A DNA stretch of 64,000 nucleotides from Clostridium_I sp963725425 (lineage in GTDB: Bacteria > Bacillota > Clostridia > Clostridiales > Clostridiaceae), in NCBI GenBank assembly GCA_963725425.1, contig CAVRYJ010000006.1, positions 248,001-312,000 of the forward strand, written 5' to 3'. The position numbers and the translations under genes were made by a program. Of the stretch, positions 47,842-56,620 are shown one piece after another. Below the pieces are notes generated by a model, which was not told the origin of the DNA, did no database searches, and was given only the letters and a program-made list of their open reading frames with translations. How positions within the stretch are numbered: the first letter of the stretch is position 1; each line of letters begins with the position of its first letter.

Positions 47842-49752
47842 ATGATAAAAAAAGATCCTATTTCACAGCTTCCCAACGGTGAGATGTTTGATTCATGGGA
47901 AGTACCTCAGAGATATGAATGTGAAATCCACGTGGATAATAAAAAATCACAGGCATCTGATGAAAATGATGGCACTTTTTTGAAACCATTAAAAACAATC
48001 AACGCTGCAGCTCAGATAGCAACTCCCGGGACGAGGGTGATGATTCACGGGGGGACATATCGTGAAACGGTACAGCCTGTCATGGGAGGGCTTAATCCTG
48101 AAAAGATGATCACTTATGAAGCCTGTGAAGGAGAAGAAGTGATTATTAAGGCTTCAGTGGAGATAAACGACTTTAAACAAAGTGTTGGATGGAGGATTAA
48201 CAGAGGATATGAGGATAACATGGCAAAATATGAAGGGATTAAAGTATGGGAAATTCAACTGGATCCTGATGATTTTAAAGGCTATAATCCGTTTTGTGCC
48301 GTGAACATCCTTCATGATAGGTTATTTATGGAATATGGTAAAACCGACATGACAACCTATTTAAACAGAAGAGGAATGGTATTTGTTGATGGTAAACCAA
48401 TGAAGCAAGTTTCGTTGTACTACATGTTAGGTGAAGGTGAAAATACTTACTGGGTGGAAGCAAATGGACAGAAGGTGCATATTCGATTGGCAGGAGACGA
48501 CGATCCGAAGAATCACATTATCGAACTCAGCAGCCGTGAACAGTGTTTTGCACCAAAGGTCCCATTCTTGTCATATATCAAGGTAAAAGGTCTGAAACTG
48601 GCTCATGCAGCCACAGGTGCTCCGGTACCACAGCGTGGCTCACTTTCATGTTATCGTGGAAATCACTGGATTATTGAGGATTGCACCATTGATTGGTCAA
48701 ATGCAACTGGAATAGACTGTGGAAACGAATGTTGGCACCATACGTTGATTGAAGGTCAAGTTATCGGAGATACCATCATTAGGCGAAATACGATTAAAGA
48801 TGCTGGAGTATGTGGTATTGCCGGAATGTTTGTGAAAAATATGCTTATCGAGGACAACCTAATCATTGGAACGGGATGGCAGCGGATGGAGCTTTCCTGG
48901 GAGGCAGGAGGAATTAAGGTGCATGGATGCGTTAATTCACTCATTCGCCGAAATATCATCAAGGAATGCCACGGTTGCGATGCGTTATGGATGGATGTTG
49001 GCAATGATAATAACCGCATTACATCGAATCTCTTTCTTGATGGAATTAATTCAAGGGAGCATTTGTTCATTGAGTGTACACGTGATTCAGAGAACATCAT
49101 CGATAATAATATAATTTGGAATGTGGAAGGAAGGTACGATGAAAATGAAGTGATGACCGAGCAAGGATCTTCTGGTTGGTACAAAACAACAGAACAGGAT
49201 GTAAGAAATGGTTATGGAATTTATCTTGAGGGAACCGACAGGCTTCGGATAGTGAATAATCTGATTGGTAGATGCAACAAGGCAGGTTTTTTTGCAAAGG
49301 TAGTTGCATTCCGTTTGCAGCCGAAACGTGGGGGTACTTCGAGAGAAAATAAACTTTTAAACAATATATTTTACCAATGTGGGGAAGCTGCGATTATTCT
49401 GCCCAATGAAAACAATATGGTTGACGGAAACGTGTATTCTAAGATGCCTAGTGGATATGTTCGTATCATGTATCCAGAGCCCGAAATGTGTTTAGATCTG
49501 GATACATGGCAGGAATTTTGCGGATTTGACATGAGTGGATGTACCAGTGATATGGAAATTAATATTAATAGTGAAGACTTAATCATGGATATTACACTAA
49601 AAAAAGAGCTACCTTTTTTAAATTCCAATGAAAAAACATGTGCTGATTATTTTGGTATTATAGCTAGTGAGACTAGAATTGCTGGTCCGTTTACAGGATT
49701 GACAAGCGGTAATGTGAGATTTAGTATAGATCCAAGAAAAAAGAACGTATAA
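47842..49752 (+). CDS. GH120-like right-handed beta-helix glycosidase (putative beta-xylosidase)
   Basis: The 636-residue protein is a parallel beta-helix (repeats such as IIRRNTIKD, MLIEDNLII, RITSNLFLD). It shares with Thermoanaerobacterium GH120 beta-xylosidase the N-terminal FLKPLKTINAAAQIATPG layout and KVKGLKLAHAATGAP. The catalytic neighbourhood is also present: D385 in ALWMD aligns with the nucleophile and E411 in FIECT with the acid/base, three residues further apart than in that enzyme. No signal peptide is present, so it probably releases xylose from imported oligosaccharides. ATG 47842 follows AGGGGCG. Its DNA is visibly richer in G+C than the flanks. Assignment rests on remembered sequences. 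Confidence 0.7.
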   Translation: MIKKDPISQLPNGEMFDSWEVPQRYECEIHVDNKKSQASDENDGTFLKPLKTINAAAQIATPGTRVMIHGGTYRETVQPVMGGLNPEKMITYEACEGEEVIIKASVEINDFKQSVGWRINRGYEDNMAKYEGIKVWEIQLDPDDFKGYNPFCAVNILHDRLFMEYGKTDMTTYLNRRGMVFVDGKPMKQVSLYYMLGEGENTYWVEANGQKVHIRLAGDDDPKNHIIELSSREQCFAPKVPFLSYIKVKGLKLAHAATGAPVPQRGSLSCYRGNHWIIEDCTIDWSNATGIDCGNECWHHTLIEGQVIGDTIIRRNTIKDAGVCGIAGMFVKNMLIEDNLIIGTGWQRMELSWEAGGIKVHGCVNSLIRRNIIKECHGCDALWMDVGNDNNRITSNLFLDGINSREHLFIECTRDSENIIDNNIIWNVEGRYDENEVMTEQGSSGWYKTTEQDVRNGYGIYLEGTDRLRIVNNLIGRCNKAGFFAKVVAFRLQPKRGGTSRENKLLNNIFYQCGEAAIILPNENNMVDGNVYSKMPSGYVRIMYPEPEMCLDLDTWQEFCGFDMSGCTSDMEININSEDLIMDITLKKELPFLNSNEKTCADYFGIIASETRIAGPFTGLTSGNVRFSIDPRKKNV

Positions 49753-49929
49753 TTCAAGTGACTATTATGAACACTGGTCCAATTCAAAATATAGAGAAGT
49801 ACAGGCCATATTAAAATAAATAAGACTAATGGGTGTGAAAAGGTGGGATATGATAAAACTTGATGGCAGGGAAAGAATAGGGAACTACGTGTACTTTATA
49901 ATTATATAGGTATAAAGGAGATGTCAAAG

Positions 49930-51078
49930 ATGAAAGTAATGATTGTCGATGATGAACCACTTATTTTAGCTGAAATTGAAAACATTATTATCAATGAATT
50001 CAGTGGATGTATGGAAATAGTTAAAGCCTTTGATGGTATAGATGCCCTTGATAAATTAAAATATTTTATACCGGACTTAATTATTACTGATATCTGTATG
50101 CCTAAAATGAGTGGATTGGAATTGATTGAATGGGTTTTAAAAATAGGGATATGTAGTCAGTTTATAATAATTACAGGCTATGCAGATTTTGAATATGCAA
50201 GACGGGCCATACAATATAAAGCATTGGATTATATTTTAAAACCAATAGATAAGGTGAAATTAGTTGGAATTTTAGAGAATGTTTCTAAAAAAATTGATCA
50301 AGAGCAAGATGAGTTAGTAAAACAAGAACTAAATAAAATAAGAGAAATCATGTTTTATGATAATCAATATGAAGAATTTTTCCTTGAAAAGAAAATAATT
50401 AGTACGATTTTTCCCTTCTCCCTGTTTATAGTTATTTTAATACAAATAGAGGACAATTTCAGTGAATTAAATGTAACAAGCTTTGATACTCAATTACCAC
50501 ATTTTTTTAATAAATATCAGATCTTTTTACTACCACATAAAAAGCAGATTGTTATTCTATCAAATTTTGAGCAAATAATTAGTGATAGAGATTTATATAA
50601 AGAATTATCATGTCTCAAAATAAAAAATAACATTAAAATAAAGAATATTGGTATAAGTACAATTTCTGATAGAATAGATTCGATACACACTTTGTATAAT
50701 GATGCATTGAGACATTTATTAAGAGAAAAAGACTCAATAGGCAGATATTCTGAAAGTGTATCAAAGATGCTTGACTATATTAATAAAAATTATATGCAAG
50801 ATATTTCTCTTGATGATATAGCAGAAATTGTAAATTTACATCCTAATTATGCAAGTTCCTTATTTAAAAAGGAAAATGGTACATCCTTTATACAGTATTT
50901 AAACTCGTACAGAATTATGAAGGCTAAAGATTTTATCAAAATGAATGCTGAACTTCCTCTAGAAAAGATTGCAGAAAGGGTTGGTTATGAAAATTCATGC
51001 CATTTTATAAAGGTATTTAAAAAGTATTGCAATGTTACTCCTGGTGAATACCGTAACAAAATGAACTCTTTTATATAG
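49930..51078 (+). CDS. YesN-type response regulator without adjacent kinase
   Basis: The 382-residue protein has a receiver domain (acid pocket IVDDEP, phospho-acceptor in ITDICMPKMSG, ITGYADF), a middle linker of about 120 residues, and an AraC-type DNA-binding domain (ISLDDIAEIVNLHPNYASSLF, KIAERVGYENSCHFIKVF). At about 380 residues it is shorter than usual YesN proteins (about 500). ATG 49930 is chosen because AAAGGAG lies 9 bases upstream; ATG 49921 directly abuts that site. No histidine kinase is encoded next to it, so it must be driven by a distant kinase or by one of the two YesM proteins in this window. Confidence 0.88.
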   Translation: MKVMIVDDEPLILAEIENIIINEFSGCMEIVKAFDGIDALDKLKYFIPDLIITDICMPKMSGLELIEWVLKIGICSQFIIITGYADFEYARRAIQYKALDYILKPIDKVKLVGILENVSKKIDQEQDELVKQELNKIREIMFYDNQYEEFFLEKKIISTIFPFSLFIVILIQIEDNFSELNVTSFDTQLPHFFNKYQIFLLPHKKQIVILSNFEQIISDRDLYKELSCLKIKNNIKIKNIGISTISDRIDSIHTLYNDALRHLLREKDSIGRYSESVSKMLDYINKNYMQDISLDDIAEIVNLHPNYASSLFKKENGTSFIQYLNSYRIMKAKDFIKMNAELPLEKIAERVGYENSCHFIKVFKKYCNVTPGEYRNKMNSFI

Positions 51079-51203
51079 TTTAATTTATTTAACACCTCAT
51101 CAACATAGTAGTTAGCCTCAGTTATATTGGCAAATGCTTTCCTTCTTATAAATTCAACGCTTCGCTCTACATGGTCCTTTTCATTTATATCCCTATGTTT
51201 TAG
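51079..51203 (-). pseudogene. Fragment of an IS21-type transposase (IstA)
   Basis: On the minus strand this stretch reads NEKDHVERSVEFIRRKAF followed by ANITEANYYVDEVLNKLN. This is the segment of IS21-family transposase where the catalytic glutamate and the following R-rich helix lie (usual form GNEKGxVExxVxYxRR). It has no start, directly abuts the end of the response-regulator gene, and is cut off by the inverted repeat at 51204. It is a leftover of a deleted element. Confidence 0.6.
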
Positions 51204-51288
51204 TTATCCCGAAGTTTTCAATTATCACTACAACAAATATTCTATAATAGAATAAATAAAGCATTCACATATTAAAACTTCGGGATAA
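51204..51288. repeat. 85-bp inverted-repeat unit
   Basis: TTATCCCGAAGTTTT at 51204-51218 is perfectly inverted as AAAACTTCGGGATAA at 51274-51288. Between them a smaller palindrome (TATTCTAT/ATAGAATA) sits centrally. It resembles the two ends of an insertion element with the middle deleted, or a tiny MITE. The rest of the gap to 51500 holds no gene that can be supported. Confidence 0.6.
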
Positions 51289-51499
51289 TAAAATTTCAAA
51301 TTCTACTTCAATCCACACAGATGAAGCAACATTTTACATATAAATTACGACACCAAAACTATTTTCGGCGTTAGCCTGCTGAATTTTATGATATCAAAAT
51401 TAAAGCATTATCATAAGAAACAATGAAAACTCAAGATTTCTTTGTTTTTATCCGTTTGTCTTCCGGAAAAAGTGAAGGCCATTTTATTAAGTTTAAATG

Positions 51500-51985
51500 T
51501 TATAATCCCATCCACTGAATAACCTTTTTTATCCATAAATCCCAAAACTCCCAGATGTGTGCTCCAGGCCCTTCTTCGAAAACAAGAGGAAGTCCAATTT
51601 CATTGGCATAATCTCTAAATTTTATGCATCCTTCATATGTAAAATCTTCTGTTCCGCAACAGCTGTAGAGTTTTGGTATATAATTGTTGTTGTCAACTAG
51701 CTTTTTTGCTAAATATTTCAGATCATTTTTACTATTAAAATAATGATCTGCTATTCCAAATGCATTTCTTATTGGATTTGCTCCTTCTATATCCAACTTT
51801 TTCAAAAATCCTAAATCATCCAGGCCACCGACTCCCGACATACCGGCTGCCGCACCAAAAAATTCGGGACATCTCAGCGCCCATTTCAGAGAACCATGAG
51901 ATCCCATAGAGTTTCCTACAACATTGGTGTGATATCCAAGTATCTTTGAAATAAAACTAAATTTCATGAATCCCATAACAAACAC
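51500..51985 (-). pseudogene. C-terminal fragment of a CE1-type esterase
   Basis: The minus-strand frame (161 residues) contains the nucleophile elbow GNSMGSHGSLKWAL, the acid region SCCGTEDFTYEG, and the terminal histidine in GPGAHIWEFWD, the pattern of feruloyl or acetyl-xylan esterases of the alpha/beta-hydrolase fold. The first 100 or more residues, including the oxyanion strand region, are missing. The sequence before GNSMGS is unlike the family. It is therefore a truncated gene, unlikely to fold. An esterase acting on xylan decorations would fit the locus. Confidence 0.65.
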
Positions 51986-52442
51986 CCCTTTAATATTTAA
52001 CTATTTTAAGATTTTCATAAACCGTATTTCTAGATATTACCTTCACTATTTTTCATATAATATCTCTGATGCAAAATGTAACTTTAGTTGCCGAGGTTTA
52101 AAAAATGGAAAAGAAAAACTTTTTCTTTGTTTTAAAGGATTGAATATTTTATAATTCTATTATCTATAGCAATGAAATTCTATTTATTACATGCAATGGT
52201 TAAATGCAGTCCTAATATAGTTTATGCTGTAAATACATTGACTCAGCGTGCTATGGGATCTGCCTGTGAAGCTATTATCTTTAGATTACAGAGAACTTAT
52301 AACATATTATGTAATATAAATTTCTGCTTTTCTTATGAAGAGAGAAATATACTAATTTTTATAATCTATAATTATTGATGTTTTTTCTATAATTTGTTGG
52401 GTTGATGGCAATATATAACAATGGTAAACTTTACACTGTAAA
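51986..52442. other. Intergenic region upstream of importer 3
   Basis: Two frames of 62 and 68 codons (51966-52154 and 52172-52378) lack ribosome sites and motifs and are not believed. The region should contain the promoter of importer 3. No other element is evident except the cre site that follows. Confidence 0.4.
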
Positions 52443-52457
52443 TAAAAACGTTTACAT
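52443..52457 (-). promoter_or_regulatory. cre site before importer 3
   Basis: Read on the minus strand, ATGTAAACGTTTTTA matches the cre consensus at 14 of 15 positions. It lies about 50 bases before the start of the binding-protein gene, where CcpA would repress. Confidence 0.65.
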
Positions 52458-52507
52458 GAACAAATATAAATACACTATAAAAAAAGAATTAAGAGGGGGA
52501 GAAGTTA

Positions 52508-54188
52508 ATGAGAAAGACTAACACATTTTTAAGCATTTCTTTTAACAGGGGTAATGGCTTTAAGTCTTTTTACAGGATGTGGTAGTAATACTAATCAAAC
52601 AAGCAGTGATTCAAGCGGTGGTAAAATCAAGGAGTTCTCAGTATTTTATGCAAATTCAGGAAAAGAAATTCCAAATAACAACAGATTAAAAAACGCAATC
52701 GCAAAAAAAATAGGAGCTACACTAAATGAATCATTTCTTACAGGTCAAACTGGTAAAGAAAGAGTAGGAGTAATGATTGCTGGTGGTGAATATCCGGATT
52801 TTATAGATGGAGGTGAAGCAACACAAGCGTTATTAGATGCTCATGCACTTGTCCCAATAGATAAATATTTGGATAAATATCCTAATATTAAAAACTTTTA
52901 TTCAAAGAATGATTGGAATAAGTTAAGAGAACCTGATGGACATATTTACTTTATAAATCAATTTGGAGCTAATCAAGGAAAAGATATGACAACAGATTAT
53001 GGTGATGAAGCTTTTTGGCTTCAAAAAGCAGTTGTAGTGTGGGGCAATTATCCTAAACTTAAAACTCTAGATCAATATTTTGATTTAATTGAAAAATATA
53101 AGAAAGCTCATCCAACCATAAATGGACAACCAACCATAGGATTTGATATACTATCCGATGGTGGTAGCAGTTGCGGTTTCTGTTTGGAAAATCCACCTCA
53201 ATTCCTAGCAGGATATCCTAATGATGGAAAGGCAATTGTGGATAAAAAAACATTAACAGCTAAAAGCTACAATTCGATTCCAGAAGCAAAAGAGTATTTC
53301 AAAAAGTTAAATGAAGAATATAATAAAGGAATTATAGACCCAGAAACATTTACAGCATCTCACGATCAATATATTTCTAAGATTTCAACAGGCAGAGTTC
53401 TTGGGATGATTGACCAGCATTGGCAATTTCAAGATGCAGAATCCGCACTAAAACAAAGAAACCTAGATGAAAGAACTTATGTACCATTTGAATTAACTAT
53501 TGATGCTAATGTAAAACCACATTATAGATCAATGCCAGCATTAAATGCAGGCGATGGTATTGGAATTACAACTAGTTGTAAAGATCTACAGGGTGCTTTA
53601 AAAGCACTGAACGATTTATTATCTCCGGAAGTATTGACATTAAGAAATTGGGGCCAAAAGAACATTGATTATCAAGTTGATAGTAAAGGCGTATATTCTA
53701 GAAATGAAAAACAAAGGCAAGAAAGCAGAAATCAAGATTGGGTTAATGCTAATATGTGTCCTTATTCAGGATTTCCTAATTATGGTGGTACGCAATCAGA
53801 TGGGATTAATGCTATGGCATCAGCACAACAACCAGGTGAATTCACTGCAACCTTAACTGATGTAGATAAGAAGGTCCTTAATGGATATGGATATAAGAAA
53901 TGGACAGATTTTGGACCAATACCAGATCCAAAGAATGAACCTTGGTTCCCTATTTACTCATATGTTAATGCATTGACAGCAACCAGTCCAGCAGCAATAG
54001 CAAGTCAAAAAATGGATGACGTTAAAAAACAATGGCTTCCAAAAGTTGTTATGGTAAGTCCTAGTGAATTTGATTCTAGTTGGAATCAATATCAAACATC
54101 ACTAACAACTGGGGCTGATGTGAAGGCATATGAAGATGCACTTACAAAAGAGGTAAGAAGAAGGGTAAAAGCATTTAGTGATAAATAA
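52508..54188 (+). pseudogene. Extracellular sugar-binding lipoprotein (importer 3), signal-peptide frameshift
   Basis: ATG 52508 follows GAGGGGGAG and encodes MRKTNTFL before going out of frame. Removing one A at 52531-52532 gives a continuous lipoprotein signal, FLAFLLTGVMALSLFTGC, joined to the open frame from about 52533 to 54188. The restored protein is about 560 residues. The mature part is an LplA-type binding protein (VMIAGGEYPDFIDGGEAT), distinct from those of importers 1 and 2. It is encoded first in its operon, before both permeases, the reverse of the other two. Confidence 0.85.
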
Positions 54189-54197
54189 GTACTAGAT

Positions 54198-54232
54198 AAT
54201 AATGGGGCATCTTTTGAGGTGCCCCTATTATT
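54198..54232 (+). terminator. Strong hairpin between binding protein 3 and its permeases
   Basis: AATAATGGGGCA pairs with TGCCCCTATTATT around a 10-base loop, with one bulged base. There is no T-run, so it is more likely an mRNA-stabilising or attenuating stem, giving more binding protein than permease, as is common in such operons. Confidence 0.7.
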
Positions 54233-54261
54233 AAAAGATTACAAGGAAAAGGAGAATGAAA

Positions 54262-55221
54262 ATGGAAATAAAAGCAGAATATAAGAAATCAAATCTAGGA
54301 ACGCCTCCTAAAAAAAGTATATTTAAAAAAATGAAGAAGCAAAAGTCACTAATTATTATGTGTATCCCATTTGTTATATATATAGGTATATTTGGTTATA
54401 TACCTCTTGTTGGTTGGCTCATGGCATTTCAAAATTTTAGCCCATCAAAAGGACTATTTAATCAAACATGGTGCGGACTTAGTCAATTTAAATTTTTATT
54501 TTCTGATCCGACTTTTTTATTAGTAATAAGAAATACTTTATGTATGAGCATAATTAATTTAGTATTAGGTTTCGTTTGTTCTATAGGTTTTGCATTATTA
54601 CTCAATGAGATGAGGATAGTTATCGCTAAGAGATTTGTACAAACAGTTTCTTATTTACCTCACTTTCTTTCATGGATAATTGTAACAGGTATTGTAGCAG
54701 ATGTTCTTTCACCAGAAACAGGTATCATTAATCATATTTTACTTGGATTACACTTAATTAAGATGCCAATCAATTTTTTTGCACACACTCAATACTTTTG
54801 GGGCATTGTAGGTATTTCTAATGTTTGGAAAGAAGTAGGATGGGAAAGTATTATTTACCTTGCAGCTATTACAGCTATCAACCCTGAACTATATGAAGCA
54901 GCAGATATTGATGGCGCAGGTAGATTTCAAAAAATGTTACATGTTACATTGCCGGGAATCAAATCTACAATATTTATATTATTAATAATGAATGTTGGCA
55001 ACATTGTAAATGCAGGCTTCGAGATTCAATATTTATTAGGAAATGGTCTTGTTCAAAGTGTATCTCAAACAATAGATATCTTTGTATTGAAATATGGTAT
55101 CGGTTTAGGAAACTATTCGTTAGCTACTGCGGCGGGTATTTTTAAAAGTGTAATTAGTATAACATTAGTAGTTATAGCAAATAATTTTGCAAAATCAGTT
55201 GGAGAAGAAAGACTATTCTAA
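54262..55221 (+). CDS. ABC sugar importer permease, LplB-type (importer 3)
   Basis: The 319-residue membrane protein has six helices and the EAA loop ELYEAADIDGAGRFQKML. It is more distant from the other two LplB-type permeases than they are from each other. ATG 54262 is preferred over 54256, because AAAGGAG lies 9 bases before it. It is followed 13 bases later by its partner permease. Confidence 0.92.
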   Translation: MEIKAEYKKSNLGTPPKKSIFKKMKKQKSLIIMCIPFVIYIGIFGYIPLVGWLMAFQNFSPSKGLFNQTWCGLSQFKFLFSDPTFLLVIRNTLCMSIINLVLGFVCSIGFALLLNEMRIVIAKRFVQTVSYLPHFLSWIIVTGIVADVLSPETGIINHILLGLHLIKMPINFFAHTQYFWGIVGISNVWKEVGWESIIYLAAITAINPELYEAADIDGAGRFQKMLHVTLPGIKSTIFILLIMNVGNIVNAGFEIQYLLGNGLVQSVSQTIDIFVLKYGIGLGNYSLATAAGIFKSVISITLVVIANNFAKSVGEERLF

Positions 55222-55234
55222 AGGAGGTTAACTT

Positions 55235-56134
55235 ATGAAAAGAGTGCGGAAAAGAAGTAAGTCAGATATAATATATGGTACTTTTATAGGTATATTTATG
55301 ACACTGTTTGTAATTGTAACACTATATCCTATATTGAATACATTGGCTGTTTCGTTTAATGATGGTATTGACTCTGTAAGAGGTGGCATTTATTTGTTAC
55401 CAAGAGTGTTTACTCTTAAAAATTATCAAACAGTATTGAGTAATCAAAACTTAAAGCAGGCGGCGTTTATATCAGTTTCAAGAACTGTAATTGGCACAAT
55501 ATTACAAGTGTTTTTGACAGCAATGCTAGCATATGTTCTAAGTAGAAAGGAATTTATGTTCAAAAAGCAACTTTCAATTCTATATGTAATTACAATGTAT
55601 GTTGGCGGTGGATTGATTCCAACATATATATTAATAAAAGACTTACATTTATTTAATAACTTTTTGGTTTATATTATACCGGGACTAGTAAGTGCATTTA
55701 ATATGATTGTTATTAGAACCTATATTTGTGGATTACCAGATAGTTTGGTGGAATCAGCTAAAATTGATGGTGCAGGAGAGTTTAGAATCTTTATTCAAAT
55801 TATATTGCCTTTGTGTAAACCAGTACTAGCTACAATTGCATTATTTATAGCAGTTGGACAATGGAATTCATGGTTTGATTCAATGATTTATTGTTCAGGA
55901 AGTCCATCTCTCACGACACTTCAATATGAACTTATGAAATTGTTATCATCTACGACAACTTTAACTTCTAGCTCGGCTTCAACAGATGTGTTGCAACAAC
56001 AAACTAATGTGGTAACACCAATGTCTATTCGTGCAGCTATTACAATTGTGACAGCATTACCAATTGTTTGTCTATATCCTTTCTTACAAAAATACTTTGT
56101 AACAGGTCTTACTATAGGAGGAGTGAAGGAATAA
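55235..56134 (+). CDS. ABC sugar importer permease, YtcP/AraQ-type (importer 3)
   Basis: The 299-residue permease has six helices and the EAA loop VESAKIDGAGEFRIFIQIILP. It has the PMSIRAAITIVTALPI C-terminal segment. ATG 55235 follows AAAGGAGG. Its stop codon overlaps the start of a truncated GH8 gene (TAATG), so that gene was once translationally coupled to the importer. No ATPase is encoded near it. Confidence 0.92.
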   Translation: MKRVRKRSKSDIIYGTFIGIFMTLFVIVTLYPILNTLAVSFNDGIDSVRGGIYLLPRVFTLKNYQTVLSNQNLKQAAFISVSRTVIGTILQVFLTAMLAYVLSRKEFMFKKQLSILYVITMYVGGGLIPTYILIKDLHLFNNFLVYIIPGLVSAFNMIVIRTYICGLPDSLVESAKIDGAGEFRIFIQIILPLCKPVLATIALFIAVGQWNSWFDSMIYCSGSPSLTTLQYELMKLLSSTTTLTSSSASTDVLQQQTNVVTPMSIRAAITIVTALPIVCLYPFLQKYFVTGLTIGGVKE

Positions 56135-56274
56135 TGAGTGCTTATAAGACGAATGTTTATCATAATGTGTTTGGGGAATATGGATATTCTATTGAAGACA
56201 TAATTAATAAAATTTATTGTACTTGTGTTTGTAATAACCTAAAAGTAGCTGATAATCTACAGGTTCAGGATTAA
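56134..56274 (+). pseudogene. N-terminal fragment of a GH8 exo-oligoxylanase-like gene
   Basis: Starting at the TAATG overlap with the permease and served by AGGAGG, the frame encodes 46 residues. The first 27 (MSAYKTNVYHNVFGEYGYS then IEDIINKI) resemble the start of reducing-end xylose-releasing GH8 exo-oligoxylanases (Rex), which read YRNLFKEFGYS-type. The remaining residues are unrelated and soon stop, so over 300 residues, including the catalytic acids, have been lost to a deletion. GH8 fits the xylan context, but GH105-type enzymes start somewhat alike. Identification is tentative. Confidence 0.45.
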
Positions 56275-56572
56275 AGATTTTCGGAAGTTTATCAACCTTG
56301 AACTTTTGATATTCGTGGTTATGTGAATCATCAAAACCCCATTGTTTAAGAGGAATATATTTGGAAATTAACAAAAGTAATTTAGAAATTTCTTTCAAAA
56401 GGTATTGATTATATAAAAATAAATAAGTTATAATTGGATTCAAGACAATGAAACCCTTTCATGTGTATTTTTTTGTTTTTGAGATTCAATTATAACATGA
56501 AATTAGGGAGTCATTGTTTTTTTCGTGTAAAAAACTCTGTAAACCCTGATATGTAAAGAGAAAATTAAAGAA
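56275..56572. other. Deletion scar region upstream of the xylanase
   Basis: A minus-strand frame at 56443-56204 (79 codons, TTG start, no ribosome site) contains a coding-like stretch KYIPLKQWGFDDSHNHEYQK that I do not recognise. It may be the tail of a gene brought here by the deletion that truncated the GH8 gene. No other gene is seen. Confidence 0.3.
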
Positions 56573-56596
56573 GTAGTGTAAATAAATTTACACTAC
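56573..56596 (+). promoter_or_regulatory. Perfect 11-bp palindrome before the xylanase gene
   Basis: GTAGTGTAAAT and ATTTACACTAC are perfect inverted arms with AA between, ending 24 bases before the xylanase ATG. It lies in the leader close to the ribosome site, a classic repressor position. The protein that binds is unknown; the sequence differs from the cre and MarR-type sites elsewhere in the window. Confidence 0.65.
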
Positions 56597-56620
56597 CACA
56601 AGTTTAAGGGGGAAACAATA

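Noticed and set aside
51966..52378. Two frames of 62 and 68 codons upstream of importer 3
   Set aside because: Neither has a ribosome site or coding-like composition. The first also overlaps the start of the esterase fragment on the other strand.
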